Assembly: GCF_052857255.1 (NCBI RefSeq)
Contig: NC_135505.1
Coordinates: 48,793,507-48,857,506, forward strand
Direction of reading: 5' to 3'
Length of the DNA: 64,000 nt
Source of the DNA: Amblyomma americanum
Lineage: Eukaryota; Arthropoda; Arachnida; Ixodida; Ixodidae
Shown here: piece by piece, positions 45,030-55,979 of the stretch
How positions within the stretch are numbered: the first letter of the stretch is position 1
How the letters are laid out: every line of letters starts with the position of its first letter
Notes under the pieces: generated by a model
Databases searched by the model: none
Told to the model about the DNA's origin: nothing
The model's input: only the letters and a program-made list of their open reading frames with translations
Translations under genes and position numbers: made by a program

Positions 45030-46631
45030 ACTTGAAAAGCATCGACCCGATGCTGCAATCAAACGAAATAAAGAAGAGCACTCGTAGCAAAGAAAACAAC
45101 AAAAATAAGGAAGTTCGTCAGCTCCGTAAAAGGGTTTAAGGCGCACCACGTGGACCTCTTCAGATCGTGCGCGGCGCAGCTGTGAATGCGAAATGCCGTC
45201 TGGCACGACCTCATAGTCCAGTGAGCCAATACGTCGAATGACCTTGTAAGGTCCGAAATAGCGTCGCAATATTTTCTCACTGAGTCCTCGTCAGCGTATC
45301 GGGGTCCATACCCAAACCCGGTCGCCGGGCTGGTACTCGACGAAGCGTCGTCGCAGGTTGTAGTGTCGGCTGTCGGTACGCTGCTGGTTCTGGATACATA
45401 GGCGGGCGAGCTGTCGAGCTTCTTCGGCGCGCTGGAGATAGATAGCGACGTCGATTTTCCTCGTCAGTGACGTGCGGCAGCATGGCGTCGTGCGTCGTCG
45501 TCGGGTTCCTGCCGTAAACCAGCTTAAATGGCGTGATCTGTGTTGTTTCTTGCACCACCGTGTTGTAAGCGAATGTTACGTACGGCAGGACCACATCCCA
45601 TGTCTTGTGCTCGACGTCGACGTACATTGCTAGCATGTCGGCGAGGGTCTTGTTCAGGCGCTCCGTGAGACCATTCGTCTGCGGGTGGTAGGCAGTTGTC
45701 CTGGCAGAATGGCTTGCGTGAGCTCTGCTGTAAAAGCCGTTCCTCTGTCGGTGATGAGGACTTCTGGAGCACCATGTCGCAGCAGGATGTTCTCGACGAA
45801 AAATTTCGCCACTTCGGCTGCGCTGCCTTTCGGCAGAGCTTTAGTTTCGGCGAAGCGGGTGAGATAGTCCGTCGCCACGACGATCCACTTATTTCCGGAA
45901 GTTGATGTCGGAAACGGTCCCAACAAGTCCATCCCGATCTGCTGAAAAGGTCGGTAAGGAGGCTTTATCGGCTGTAGTAATCCCGCTGGCCTTGTCGGTA
46001 GTGTCTTGCGTCGCTGACAGTCTCGGTATGTCTTAACGTAACGGGCGACATCGGCGGTTAGGTGCGGCCAGTAATATCTTTCTTGTATCCTTGATAGTGT
46101 CCGGGAGAAACCGAGGTGCCCAGCGGTCGGATCGTCATGTAGGGCGTGCAGTACTTCTGGACGCAGCGCCGACGGAACACCAAGAAGATAGTTGGCGCGG
46201 ACTGGTGAGAAGTTCTTCACGAGTAGGTTGTTTTGAAGCGTGAACGAAGACAGTCCACGCTTAAATGCCCTATGGACAACGTCGGTGTGCCCTTCCAAAT
46301 AATCGACTAGGGCTTTTAGCTCCGGGTCTCCTCGTTGCTGTTCGGCGAAGTCTTCCGCGCTTATTATTCCAAGGTAGGCGTCGTAATCCTCGTCATCTTG
46401 CGGCGGCGGGTCAATGGGGGCGCGTGATAGGCAATCGGCATCTGAGTGTTTTCGTCCGGACTTGTAGGTTGCAGTGATGTATTCTTGTAGTCTGAGGCTC
46501 CACCGTGCCAGCCCTCCTGAAGGGTCCTTTAAGTTAGCTAGCCAACACAATGCGTGATGGTCGCTGACCACTTTGGCCTGCCATATAGGTAAGGGCGAAA
46601 TTTCGCTGTGGCCCAAACGATGGCGGGGCAT
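45030..46631 (-). pseudogene. gypsy 2 RNase H end and integrase
   Basis: From 46631 the frame covers the RNase H tail ([35 protein letters not shown]). The integrase zinc-binding part follows (HDDPTAGHLGFSRTLSRI, then the Cys pair in TYRDCQRRK) and the catalytic core, with Asp in GMDLLGPFPTS and in VLITDRGTAFTAE. A deletion/frameshift at about 45690-45720 precedes TNGLTERLNKTLADML-type text with the catalytic Glu, and another lies near 45460. The C-terminal part (FGPYKVIRRIGSLDYEVV) resembles the LTR-proximal integrase tail. It would have inserted the element's DNA into the genome; this copy cannot work. Confidence 0.85.
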
Positions 46632-48497
46632 TCCTTTTCGGTTGTAGAAAATTGCCTTCCGCTTTTGATAACGACCGGCTAGCGTAAGCTATCACGTGTT
46701 CATGCCCATCTTTTCTCTGGACTAGGACGGCACCGAGGCCTAGGCTACTGGCGTCAGTGTGGATTTCGGTATCTGCGTGCTCGTCGAAGTGCGCAAGTAC
46801 GGGCGGCGACTGCATGCATCGTTTGAGTTCTTGAAATGCGTCGGCCTGCGGCGTTTCCCACTTGAACTCGACGTCACATTTAGTGAGCTGTGTCAGCGGC
46901 TCAGCGATGCGTGAAAAGTCCTTGAAAAATCGCCTGTAGTAGGCACACATGCCAAGAAATCTACGCACTGCCTTCTTGTCGATGGGCTGCGGGAACTGTG
47001 CGATGGCAGCTGTCTTCTGAGGGTCAGGGTGGACTCCAGACTTGCTGTTGATGTGGCCTAGGAACAGAAGCTCATTGTAAGCGAAGCGGCACTTTTCTGG
47101 CTTCAGAGTGAACCCTGATGACTTGATGGCCTCTAGTACTGTGGCAAGTCGCCTAAGGTGATCGTCGAAATTTGGGGCGAAGACAACGACGTCATCCAAG
47201 TAAACGAGACAGATCTGCCACTTCAATCCTGCTAAAACCGTGTCCATCACGCGCTGGAACGTTGCAGGCGCCGAGCACAGTCCAAATGGCATAACCTTGA
47301 ACTCGTAGAGGCCGTCTGGGGTGATGAAGGCGGTCTTTTCGCGATCTTTTTCGTCGACTTTTATTTGCCAATAGCCAGACTTGAGGTCCATCGACGAGAA
47401 GTATTTTGCGTTGCAGAGCCGATCCAATGCGTCGTCTATCCGTGGGGGGGGGGGGGGGGGTATACGTCCTTCTTCGTGATCTTGTTCAGACGACGATAAT
47501 CGACGCAGAAACGGAGGGTTCCGTCCTTTTTCTTCACCAGGACAACAGGGGATGCCCACGGGCTTTTCGATGGCTGGATGATGTCGTCGCGCAGCATTTC
47601 GTCGACTTGCTCTCTTATCGCTTCACGTTCTCGTGGCGAAATTCGGTAAGGGCTTTGCCGGAGTGGTCGAGCGCACTCGTCGGTGATTATGCGATGCTTG
47701 GCGACTGGTCTTTGTCGAATCCTCGATAACGTCGAAAAGCAGCCTTTGTATCGTCGGAGCAGACTTCTGAGCTGATGTTGCTTAATCACGGGGAGACTTG
47801 GATTAATGTTGTAGTCTGATTCGGGAACCATGGTCGTCGTGGTAGATGCGGCGGAATCCGAGAGGACAAACGCATTACTGGTTTCGAGAATTTTCTCGAT
47901 GTATGCGATCGTCGTGTCCTTGTTGATGTGCTTGAACTCCTGGCTGAAGTTTGTCAGCAACACTTCAGTTTTTCCTCCATGCAGTCGAGCGATCCCTCTT
48001 GCGACGCATATTTCAAGGTCTAGCAGTAGACGTTGGTCGCCTTCGTTGACACCTTCTACGTCAGCGGGTACTTCGGTGCCGACCGAAATAACAATGCTGG
48101 AGCGAGGCGGGATGCTCACTTGATCTTCGAGCACACTCAAGGCGTAGTGACTACGAGGGCTCTCCGGCGGTATTGCTTTATCTTCCGACAGCGTTATTGA
48201 CCTGGACTTCAGGTCGATGATTGCGCCGTGTTGGTTCAGGAAGTCCATACCGAGAATGACGCCTCGTGAACACTGTTGGAGGATAACGAAGGTGGCAGGG
48301 TAAGTGCGGTCATGAATGGTTATTCTTGCCTTGCAGATTCCAGTCGGCGTGATGTGGGGTCCTCCAGCGGTCCGAATTTGAGGGCCTTCCCATGCGGTCT
48401 TAACTTTCTTCAACTGGGCGGCGATGTGCCCACTCATTACGGAGTAATCAGCCCCTTTGTTCACTAAGGCGGTAACTGCGTGGCCGTCGAGAAGCAC
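46534..48497 (-). pseudogene. gypsy 2 protease, reverse transcriptase and RNase H
   Basis: From 48497 the protease reads [20 protein letters not shown], where the usual D(T/S)G active site is NKG, so the peptidase is dead. RT follows: [29 protein letters not shown] 17-base G/C run (47444-47460) then breaks the frame. RT resumes with [37 protein letters not shown] and CLVYLDDVVVFAP (catalytic YLDD). RNase H has IHTDASSLGLGAVLVQ and VIAYASRSLSKAEGN. A frameshift at about 46620 leads to the integrase frame. Confidence 0.88.
47444..47460 (+). repeat. poly-G run of 17 inside the RT gene
   Basis: On the coding strand this is a C-run after DVYP, where the family has a short pyrimidine-rich codon stretch, so it is a local expansion that shifts the frame. 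Two further long G runs in non-coding DNA of this window suggest either real slippage hot spots or consensus errors in the assembly. Confidence 0.9.
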
Positions 48498-48593
48498 GTC
48501 GAGGTCTGTGGTTCTTTGTCTGGCGTTGCAGTTAGGTCTTGGCGCCGGATCACGGCTGCGTCGTGTTGAACTGAAGTTGGAACGTCGCGTCGT

Positions 48594-50125
48594 CTAGTCG
48601 TCTATCGTCGGTGTATTCGTGGCTTCCTGACTTCGTCGGGACGGCGGCGTGTCGTTATTATGTCGTCGAGATGGTCTCGGCGTCGTCTTCGTCGGCGGTG
48701 GAGGAGCTTCGTCAGTTCGACGAACAGCAACCGCACCTCCATCGGTTGCTGCTTTTAGTTTTCCGGATATGGGCTCGCAGAGCGGCCCCGTGCTGGGCCA
48801 GTCTATGGACGGCGCTGCGGCGACAGGTAGCGGCCTGGTGACGGCGACCAGGATGGCCGTCGAGGGCTCCACTGAGTAGCGGCGAGGTAGTCGGCGATGT
48901 CACGAGGGCGTTCGCCTCCCCGAGGGCGCGGTGCGTCGACGGCGAACCCTCGCAATCCCAGGTCGCGGTATGGGCATCGGCGGTACACATGGCCGGCTTC
49001 CCCGCAGTGGTAGCAGAGCGGGCGGTGGTCAGGAGCGCGCCAAACGTCTGTCTTCCTCGGGTACCTGCGCTGGTCGACGGGTGGGCGTGTTGGTGGCGGC
49101 GGCGGTGGTCGACGGAATTGCGGCGTTACAGGGTCCTGGCGCGGTCGTGGAGGGGGACCTTGACGGCGGGCGACGGCGGCGTAGGTCATCGCTTCTGGCT
49201 GGGGCTGCGATGATTGTGGTTGTACCTCGCGAACTCCCAGCGATCGCTGGACTTTGACAATTTCGGCGACTTAGGCCACTTGAGGTTGCGATGAAGGGAA
49301 GATCCTTTGAAGCTCCTCTCGTACGACTGCCCTGATGGTCTCGCGCAGGTCGTCGGTGGCCAGTGACTGAACTCCGGCGTAGTTTGTCGAGTTCGTGCGG
49401 CGGTTGTATTGTCGGCTCCGCATTTCGAGTGTTTTCTCAATGCTGGTGGCCTCGCGAAGGAACTCTTCTACGGTCGTCGGTGGGCTTCGTGTCAATACGC
49501 CGAAAAGTTCCTCCTTTACACCACGCATCAGTAGGCGGACTTCCTTCTCTTCGGACATTTCCGGGTCGGCGTGCCGGAACAGACGGCTCATTTCCTCAGT
49601 GAAGATTGCGATCGTCTCATTCGGCAGCTGCGCTCTGGTCTCCAGTAGAACTTGGGCTCGCTCTTTACGCAGGATGCTTCTAAATGTTTGCAGGAAGCTG
49701 CTTCGGAACAGGTCCCACGTCGTCAAGGTGGCTTCTCGATTCTCGAACCACGTCCTGGCGGCGTCCTCTAATGCGAAATAGACATGTCGCAGCTTGTCGT
49801 CGCTTGCCCAGCTGTTAAACGTAGCGACCCTCTCATACGTTTCCAGCCAGCTTTCCGGGTCCTCAAATGTGGAACCGCGGAACGTCGGTGGTTCCCTGGG
49901 CTGCTGCAGCACGATGGGGGATGCTGGGGCTGCCATTGGGGTTCCCTCGGCCACAATCTTCTTGGTCTTCTTAGGTAGAAGTCCGTGCTCCGGGGGCAGC
50001 TGTTGAAGACGGCGGCTTGCTCGATTGTCCGGGACTACGTTGGTGTTCTCTTTGCGGTCCGGGCTTGGATCACGGCTTGTCGGGGCGTCCGGTACATGAA
50101 CAAAACAAAAAAGAAGCTCCTCCAC
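48594..50125 (-). pseudogene. gypsy 2 gag with CCHC nucleocapsid
   Basis: The start at 50125 leads into capsid-like helices (FRGSTFEDPESWLETYERV, WDLFRSSFLQTFRSI, EEKEVRLLMRGVKEELFGVL). A single TAA at about 49271 interrupts, and the same frame goes on through MTYAAVARRQG, a Pro/Arg-rich part and one zinc knuckle, CYHCGEAGHVYRRC (49013-48972). A frame change at about 48860 adds a Pro/Thr-rich tail ending at 48594. The protein would form the particle that packages element RNA. Confidence 0.85.
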
Positions 50126-50129
50126 CAGA

Positions 50130-50240
50130 TGTCACGTGGTAGTGACGTTGAAGAACACAGTAGCAATACTGTGAAAGACAAAACTAACTTTTATTGGGCG
50201 AACCTGTGCCCACAAAAGAGGCTACACTTACAGCACAACG
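50130..50240 (-). repeat. 5' LTR of gypsy 2, last 111 bp
   Basis: It starts GTTGTGCTGTAAGTGTAGCC right after the LINE 3' end, carries an AATAAA polyadenylation signal (about 50193), and ends CACTACCACGTGACA against the primer-site-like sequence. It is the downstream part of the LTR whose first part lies at 55691-55979 on the far side of the LINE. Confidence 0.75.
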
Positions 50241-50744
50241 GTATAAAGAGAATTTATTGGTACACCAGACCACATTTACATAAGAACACTGGCAGTCACG
50301 AAGAGTACATAATGTAATTTCAAAAAGAAGCAAAATATGCGCAAACGAGTCACCAATATGCACAGATACAAACAGAACAGGCCAACAATCTATATACAAT
50401 GAATACCATGGCGCGGCATGTTTCCAAATTAAACATACATCTCAGGTCGCGATGGTTTAAAAGAGGGGAAGGTTGGGGTGGGGGGGGGTAAAGGGAGGGG
50501 GAAGTTACCATGCGCGTACACTTGTTCCCAGATGTGTACATAACTGGGTAAGGGGATGATACCCGTTACCACGACCAACCCAGGGCAAACTCAGCGAGTA
50601 TTGACTAGTATTGCATGATTGGGAGCACCACTTTGTTAGAATGTACAGAAATAAAGTGGGTCGACCAGCGCCGCAAAAACAGCGCTTCGCCGCCCACTGT
50701 TAGTTCTTCCTCTAGAAATTGCCACACAATGAGGCGCACCCTCC

Positions 50745-53700
50745 TCAAGAGCGGAAACATGGCGCGTTGCCGTCTTCCGCGCACTTCGGCCAAGCCTCGC
50801 TGCTTCCAAAGCGCGTATAAAAAACCACTGCTATCACAAGGCGCTCAAAGGATGAGCGCCTTCGCGAGTTGCTAAACATCCTGTAGATCAGGAGCCACAA
50901 AGTACGCGCTACGACGCAGTCTTCCAGGGCGTGCCGCTGTGTATCAACAGCGCCGCAGTTGGTGCAGCGCGCGTTTGGCACGATGCCCCATCTTTCGAGA
51001 CGCTCTCTCGTCGGCAGTGCTTGCCAACGGCGACGCCATTCGAAGTCTTGTACTTCTTTTGGCAACAGGCTCGATGCAAAGGCCTGCCATTTTCTAGAAG
51101 TTTTTTCTGCCTGATCAATACTGAAATCCAAAGCAGCAACCGCCGCACTAACGCGTGCCACGGGTGTTTCGCGTATATCCGTGTCCGGGAACTGGCTTAG
51201 CCAGAACCGGAAAAAGTCAGTTGCCACTTTGTAAATGGGCATAGGTTGCTCTGCTTGAGGCCCCGTGTGTCGCTGCGTTAGGAACAGTTGACTCCCAGTA
51301 CGCAACCAATACAGGACTAGTGATCGACCTCTGTACACTTGGGCCGCTAGTAGGTCGAGAACTGCTTTGGTAGCGAAAGCTCGCGCTGTTGCCTGCCAGG
51401 AGGGCAGGTTCAAACCTCCTCTATCGCGTTCCGCGGCCAACATTTGACGGGACACTGGGGCCGGCTTTCCGTTCCACAGGACTTGTCCTGCGAGCGAGTT
51501 CAGCTTCCCTGCCACGCGACGCGGCAGTGGAGCAACACGCGCAACGAAGCAAGCGTACGCAGCTGCGCACGTACGGAAGAATAGTGCCTTGGCGTTCAAA
51601 GATAGTTCTAGGTGTGCAATCGAATCTATGGCCCGTCGCGCTCGAGTGATAGCGTCGTCCCACGTTCTCGGTGACACACCTGCTGGCGTGAAGACGATTC
51701 CTAAAACTCGCACACCATCGACAAACTGGATTCCACCGGGCAAGGGGTCCTGAAACATGCCAAAGCTCAGGACTTGGCTCTTTGTGGTGTTCAATTGCGC
51801 CCCTGAGAGAGTTGCATACTCGTTGAAAACTTGCCAGAAAGCAAGGAAACTGTCCGCATCTCGCAAGAAAAGCGAGATGTCGTCCGCATAAGCAGACACA
51901 GAAACTCTTTCCTGCCCCGGAAGGGGAAAACCTCGGATAGCTGGGTGGTCTTCAACTGCACGGAGCAGAGGGTCCAGCGAGAGCACGAAGAGAGCGGGAC
52001 AGAGGGGACAACCTTGTCGAACTCCTCGCGTCACACAAATTTCCCCGCTCAACGCCACATTTAAAACCAGCTGACTAGACAGCCCCGAATATAGAGCACC
52101 TACTAAGTTAGTAAATTTGTCCGGAAGGCCCAGATATGACAAGACTGTCAACAAGTAGTCATGCTCGACTCTATCGAAGGCTTTGCTTTGATCGAGGGAG
52201 ATGAAACAACCGTTCAGTTTTTTTGCCTGAGCGTACGCAAAAAGATCACGTGTGAGAGCCAGTGAAGTGAAGATTGATCTACCCAAGACTGACGAGCTCT
52301 GGAGAGGGCTGACCACATCGGCTAAGCACGGCTTCAAGCGGTCTGTTAAAACCGTAGCGACAACTTTGTAGTCTGTGTTGATGAGCGTTATTGGTCTCCA
52401 CGAACTTGGGTCTGAGAGGGGCTTATCTGGCTTGGGGATGAGAACCACGTGCCCCAATGAAAAGGACGACGGCTTCACACCCTCCAGAAGCACTGAATTC
52501 ACTATGGCTGTCAAGTGCTCGCCGAGAATCTCGAAGAATGTCGAGTAGAACCCGGCAAGAATTCCGTCTGGGTCGGGAGCTGCGGACGCCCTCATACGAG
52601 CTAGCGCCGCTCGCACTTCTTCCATACTGGCTGGGCCGCAGAGCGCTGCTTCATTTATTTTCGGGCACGTGTATCGCCCACACAAGTCCCGAACCCTGCT
52701 CCTTAAATCCGCATTTCTGCTGGCGTGCTCAGAGGAGAACAACGAGGCGTAGTGGGCCGTGAACACTTGATCAATATCTGAATGGGCACTGGAGTGCCGG
52801 CCGTCTGGCAAGATCACGCCTTCAATTCGTGAAAGTCCTTTGTTGTCGTGTTCCCCCTCTCGGGCGCGACGGAGTTCTGCCGCTACTCGAGGGGACGTTG
52901 TTGGGTCGGGCGAATTACTCGAGCTGCGAGCTAGGAGCCTGTAATATCGCACGCGCTGCGATTCAAGGTACTCGCTCATGAAGAACGTCAGAGTGCCTCC
53001 GGCCTCAACGATGCGAATGCGCCGCATCAAGTCGTTAAGTTCGGCAGTTATTCTAACGCGCCTGGCTTTGCCTTCCCTTACTAGAATCTCACGCCAACTG
53101 GTTTTTAGTTCGTCCCACTCGTCCGGAGTCAGGTCTTCGACCTTTGGGAGGGTCTCTGCTAGTGCTTGGCGAATGGAGGCCAAACTAACTTCATCGTGCA
53201 GAAGCGCGGGGTCCATTCTCCACCTACTCCGGTCGGCCGACCTTCCGGGCGATGCGTTCACGCGTACTGACACAAATGCGTGGTCGCTGATGCCCTGGAC
53301 GCCTGGCGGCGGGCTTACAGTCTCGCATGCGCGGAGAAGTGGTATTAGGGCAGGAGGGAGATAAACTCGATCAAGACGGCTAGCAGAGCGGCATCGCTTC
53401 CACGTGGCCACAAAGTCATCGTCATTAAGGGCAACCCACGCATCTGTTAGCTTAAAGCGTCTCACTAAACCCTCGAGTTCCCTGGCATTGTAGTTTGAGG
53501 AACCTTGGCCTGGGCCGCGTAGATCTCGCCAAGAATCTCGTACACAATTAAAGTCGCCGATGAGCACACACTGCACGTTCTGGTCGATATAGGTACCAAT
53601 TGTATTAAAAAAATCAATCGTCAGACTGCGTCTGGCCGGCGCGTATACGTTAATGAAACGAGTTTTCTGATTATGCATGAATATATCAGTAATTATGGCG

Positions 53701-53978
53701 CGACCATCAAGACCGAAAGTGCAATGTGCGCTCGTCCTGTAGGTGTTTGTAATAAAAACCACACCAACCCCACATGGTTGAAAGGTGGTCAACGAAAAAA
53801 AAGCGCCGACATGGAATCGCCTACGAAATGCTGACACATCTGCTGGGGTACGAAAATTGCATTCTTGCAAGAAAAGTAAATCTGCGCCTACTGAGTGAGC
53901 GAGGTGCATAACTTCTAGCTACTTGGCTAGAGCTCGAAAACCTCTGACATTGAAGGTAATGAAATGAATCTCAGCCAT
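50745..53978 (-). pseudogene. LINE ORF2: endonuclease and reverse transcriptase, one stop
   Basis: About 1078 codons from the ATG at 53978 (MAEIHFITFNVRGF), interrupted only by a TAG at 53919-53921; the frame is then open from 53909 to 50745. The endonuclease has LLFLQECNF, VLIGDFNCVRD and GISDHAFV. RT has PDPDGILAGFY, FISLDQSKAFDRVEHDYLL, GVRQGCPLCPALF and the catalytic SAYADDISLF. The C-terminal part has ERDRGGLNLPSW and a zinc-like CTNCGAVDTQRHALEDC. It would nick the target and copy LINE RNA at the nick. With only one stop in about 3.2 kb, the copy is young. Confidence 0.9.
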
Positions 53979-54361
53979 ATTTTGCCAAAGGAACAAAACC
54001 ATTAACACTTGGGAAATAGTACAACCAACAAAAGAGCAGCGTTGACCGACTCACAAGTCGTGTGGTGCGGCGGTGGTCGCAGAACGGGCGATGGACCTGG
54101 GTGGCTCGAGGATGCTGCCATAGTAGGTATAAGTCCCTGTAGACGCTATAGCGTCTATGGCCCGCCGCGTGACACAGCACCGGCACCATATCACGTCCAT
54201 CGTCGAAGGCGCGTGGAATTTCTGCTGGTGTCGACGGGAGCAGGTCGCTATCGGCGCTGGCCGGGTGCGCGGCGCTAATTCGGCCGACGCGATAAGGGCG
54301 GGGCCGAGGAAGGTATGGCTGCCGAGGCGGCCGGGGAAATTCTTCGGTGAAGCCATGGCCG

Positions 54362-55589
54362 CTAATCGGAGAAATCCATCTCCGCTCCATCCTCTGCAGT
54401 CTTTTTTACTTTTTTCTTTGGGACAGCGGTAACTGTTGCAGAGGGACCGCTGTCCGACGAGGAGCGCTGACGCTTCGGTTCATCGGGCTCTTGCCCCTTA
54501 TGAGACAGGCAGGCGCTAGTCTTTCGGGGGCTCGGGCATTGCGTCTTTTGGACACTGGTGCTTACCTGAGCCAGGGCTTCGGGGCTAGCGCTCTGGGGCT
54601 CATTGGTTACCCTCGGTATGTCCGCTACCTCAGGAGCCTCCAACTCGGCCTCCGTAGCGCTCTGCTGTCTCTCAGATGGAGTTGGCTGCGCGTGCAACAA
54701 GGCAGCTTCCAGTTTTTCCAGGTCAGACAGGCCATCTGACGACGTAGAGTCCTTCGAACCCTCTTCGATAGAAGTTTGGTCTGTCTCGTCAGTCAATGGA
54801 GTGCCAGGAGACCTGGGCTCTCCCGAGTCCTCAGCGAGGGGGGTTGTGGACCTGGTGTCCACTTCGTTCCGGCGTGGAGCCGGGGTTGCCCCGAGCGGGA
54901 CTTGCGGCGTACTCCTCGGAGCTGCGAGGGCGGCCGCGTAGGAACGCGGCGCGATGCAGTCTGACGTGACGTGATTCCCGCCACACCGCTTGCAGGCTGC
55001 TTGGCACGAGTCCGCATCGTGACCGTACGCAGCACAGCGGCCGCAGCGCGGGGCGGTGCAGGCGGCACCGAGGTGACCTTCCACGCCGCAACGGGCGCAC
55101 ACTTTCCTCATTCCACGGTATTCCAACATAGCGCGGTGACCCGCGACGGTGATGAAATTCGGTGGCGCCCGCTGCATGTCGAGCTTCACCAGACGAGCGC
55201 CGCTGCGAACGTGGCTCCTTGACTTGAAAACGGGTGACTGCCCTGACCTTGCCAAAGGGGCTCAGGGCGGCTGCGAGCGCGTCGTCGCTCACGCTTGGTG
55301 GAAGTCGCCGGACTGTTACGAACACCACTGGCGCAGCAAGCTGAACCAGCGGCACTTGATGACCGGCCACGAGCAGCGAGCCCGCGGCCAACATTTTCGT
55401 TGCTTGCGCCATCGAACCGACAGCTGCCAGGAACTTAGTTCCGCCGAGGTGCTGCAAATACTGCAGCCCCCCGACACCGACGACCTCCTCGATGGCATCG
55501 ATCAGGTCGTCCGCCGGCACGGGTACCGGTACGTTTGAGTTGAAACATTGCGTCTTTGTGGGGCGCGTCGCAGGCGGCGGAAGGTCCAT
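54362..55589 (-). pseudogene. LINE ORF1: RNA-binding protein with three CCHC knuckles
   Basis: From MDLPPPATRPTKTQCF at 55589 the frame has two RRM-like segments (VPADDLIDAIEEVVGVGG; VTVRRLPPSVSDDALAAALS). It is shifted near 55235 by a small deletion that the other LINE copy lacks, and continues with RAPPNFITVAGHRAMLEYRG. The knuckles CARCGVEGHLGAAC, CGRCAAYGHDADSC and CKRCGGNHVTSDC follow, then a Ser/Glu/Pro-rich tail ending PKKKVKKTAEDGAEMDFSD (a basic cluster, possibly nuclear). It would coat LINE RNA. Confidence 0.85.
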
Positions 55590-55690
55590 CTTCGCCAAGC
55601 CCTGGAGGCAGCAGCAGGCCGGGCGCCGGGGCACGGGCAGCAGGGCCTCAGAAGGCGATGGGCAGCGTAACGGGCGGCCACACAGGATTG

Positions 55691-55979
55691 TCGGCGATCG
55701 TCGAAAATCTCCGCGGGTCAAGCGCGTCGGCTGTTATATAGCAGTCGTCGAATGTTCCAGACTAATCGTTGGGACCTACGTGCCTTCCACAAAGTTCTAC
55801 GCCATTCGCGTCAGGCGATGAAATCAGATAACATAAGGTTCGTCTACAACAGACAGCGAACAGAAGCATCGATGACTTGCCAGAAACTTCGGATAGATGC
55901 AGGCGGGTCCTGCGCTGTGCGATAACACTTGTTAGGCGGCGAAACGTGGTCTCCCGATAAAGATAAATTACACGTGTCA
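55691..55979 (-). repeat. 5' LTR of gypsy 2, first 289 bp
   Basis: Minus-strand start TGACACGTGTAATTTATC at 55979, TATATAA box at about 55735, and no gap relative to 44731-45019. The outer neighbour is an open I-clade LINE frame that begins at 55980, so this is the element's outer edge. No target duplication can be checked because the other outer edge is lost. Confidence 0.8.

Larger units (their letters stand above)
45020..50129 (-). mobile_element. Ty3/gypsy element 2, internal region
   Basis: The internal region runs from a primer-site-like TCTGGTGGAGGAGC next to the LTR end (50130) through gag, protease, RT, RNase H and integrase to the polypurine tract at about 45030. The LTR starts TGRCACGTG and ends CACGTGACA, short inverted repeats expected of LTRs. 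With both LTRs each split by a LINE, the whole composite covers 43258-55979. The element inserted into an I-clade LINE whose remainder starts at 55980. Confidence 0.85.
50241..55690 (-). mobile_element. Tx1-like LINE, about 5.45 kb, inserted in the 5' LTR
   Basis: A near full-length non-LTR retrotransposon: leader, ORF1 (55589-54362), ORF2 (53978-50745) and a 500-bp 3' region ending AATAAATTCTCTTTATACC without a long A tail. Both edges abut LTR sequence. An apurinic-type endonuclease, RT and a CCHC ORF1 with RRM-like parts suit the L1/Tx1 group, in which several lineages are known to insert at fixed targets. I saw no clear target duplication. Confidence 0.85.

Noticed and set aside
48931..49257. 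Plus-strand Gly/Arg-rich frame over gypsy 2 gag
   Set aside because: Antisense shadow of the Pro/Arg-rich gag region.
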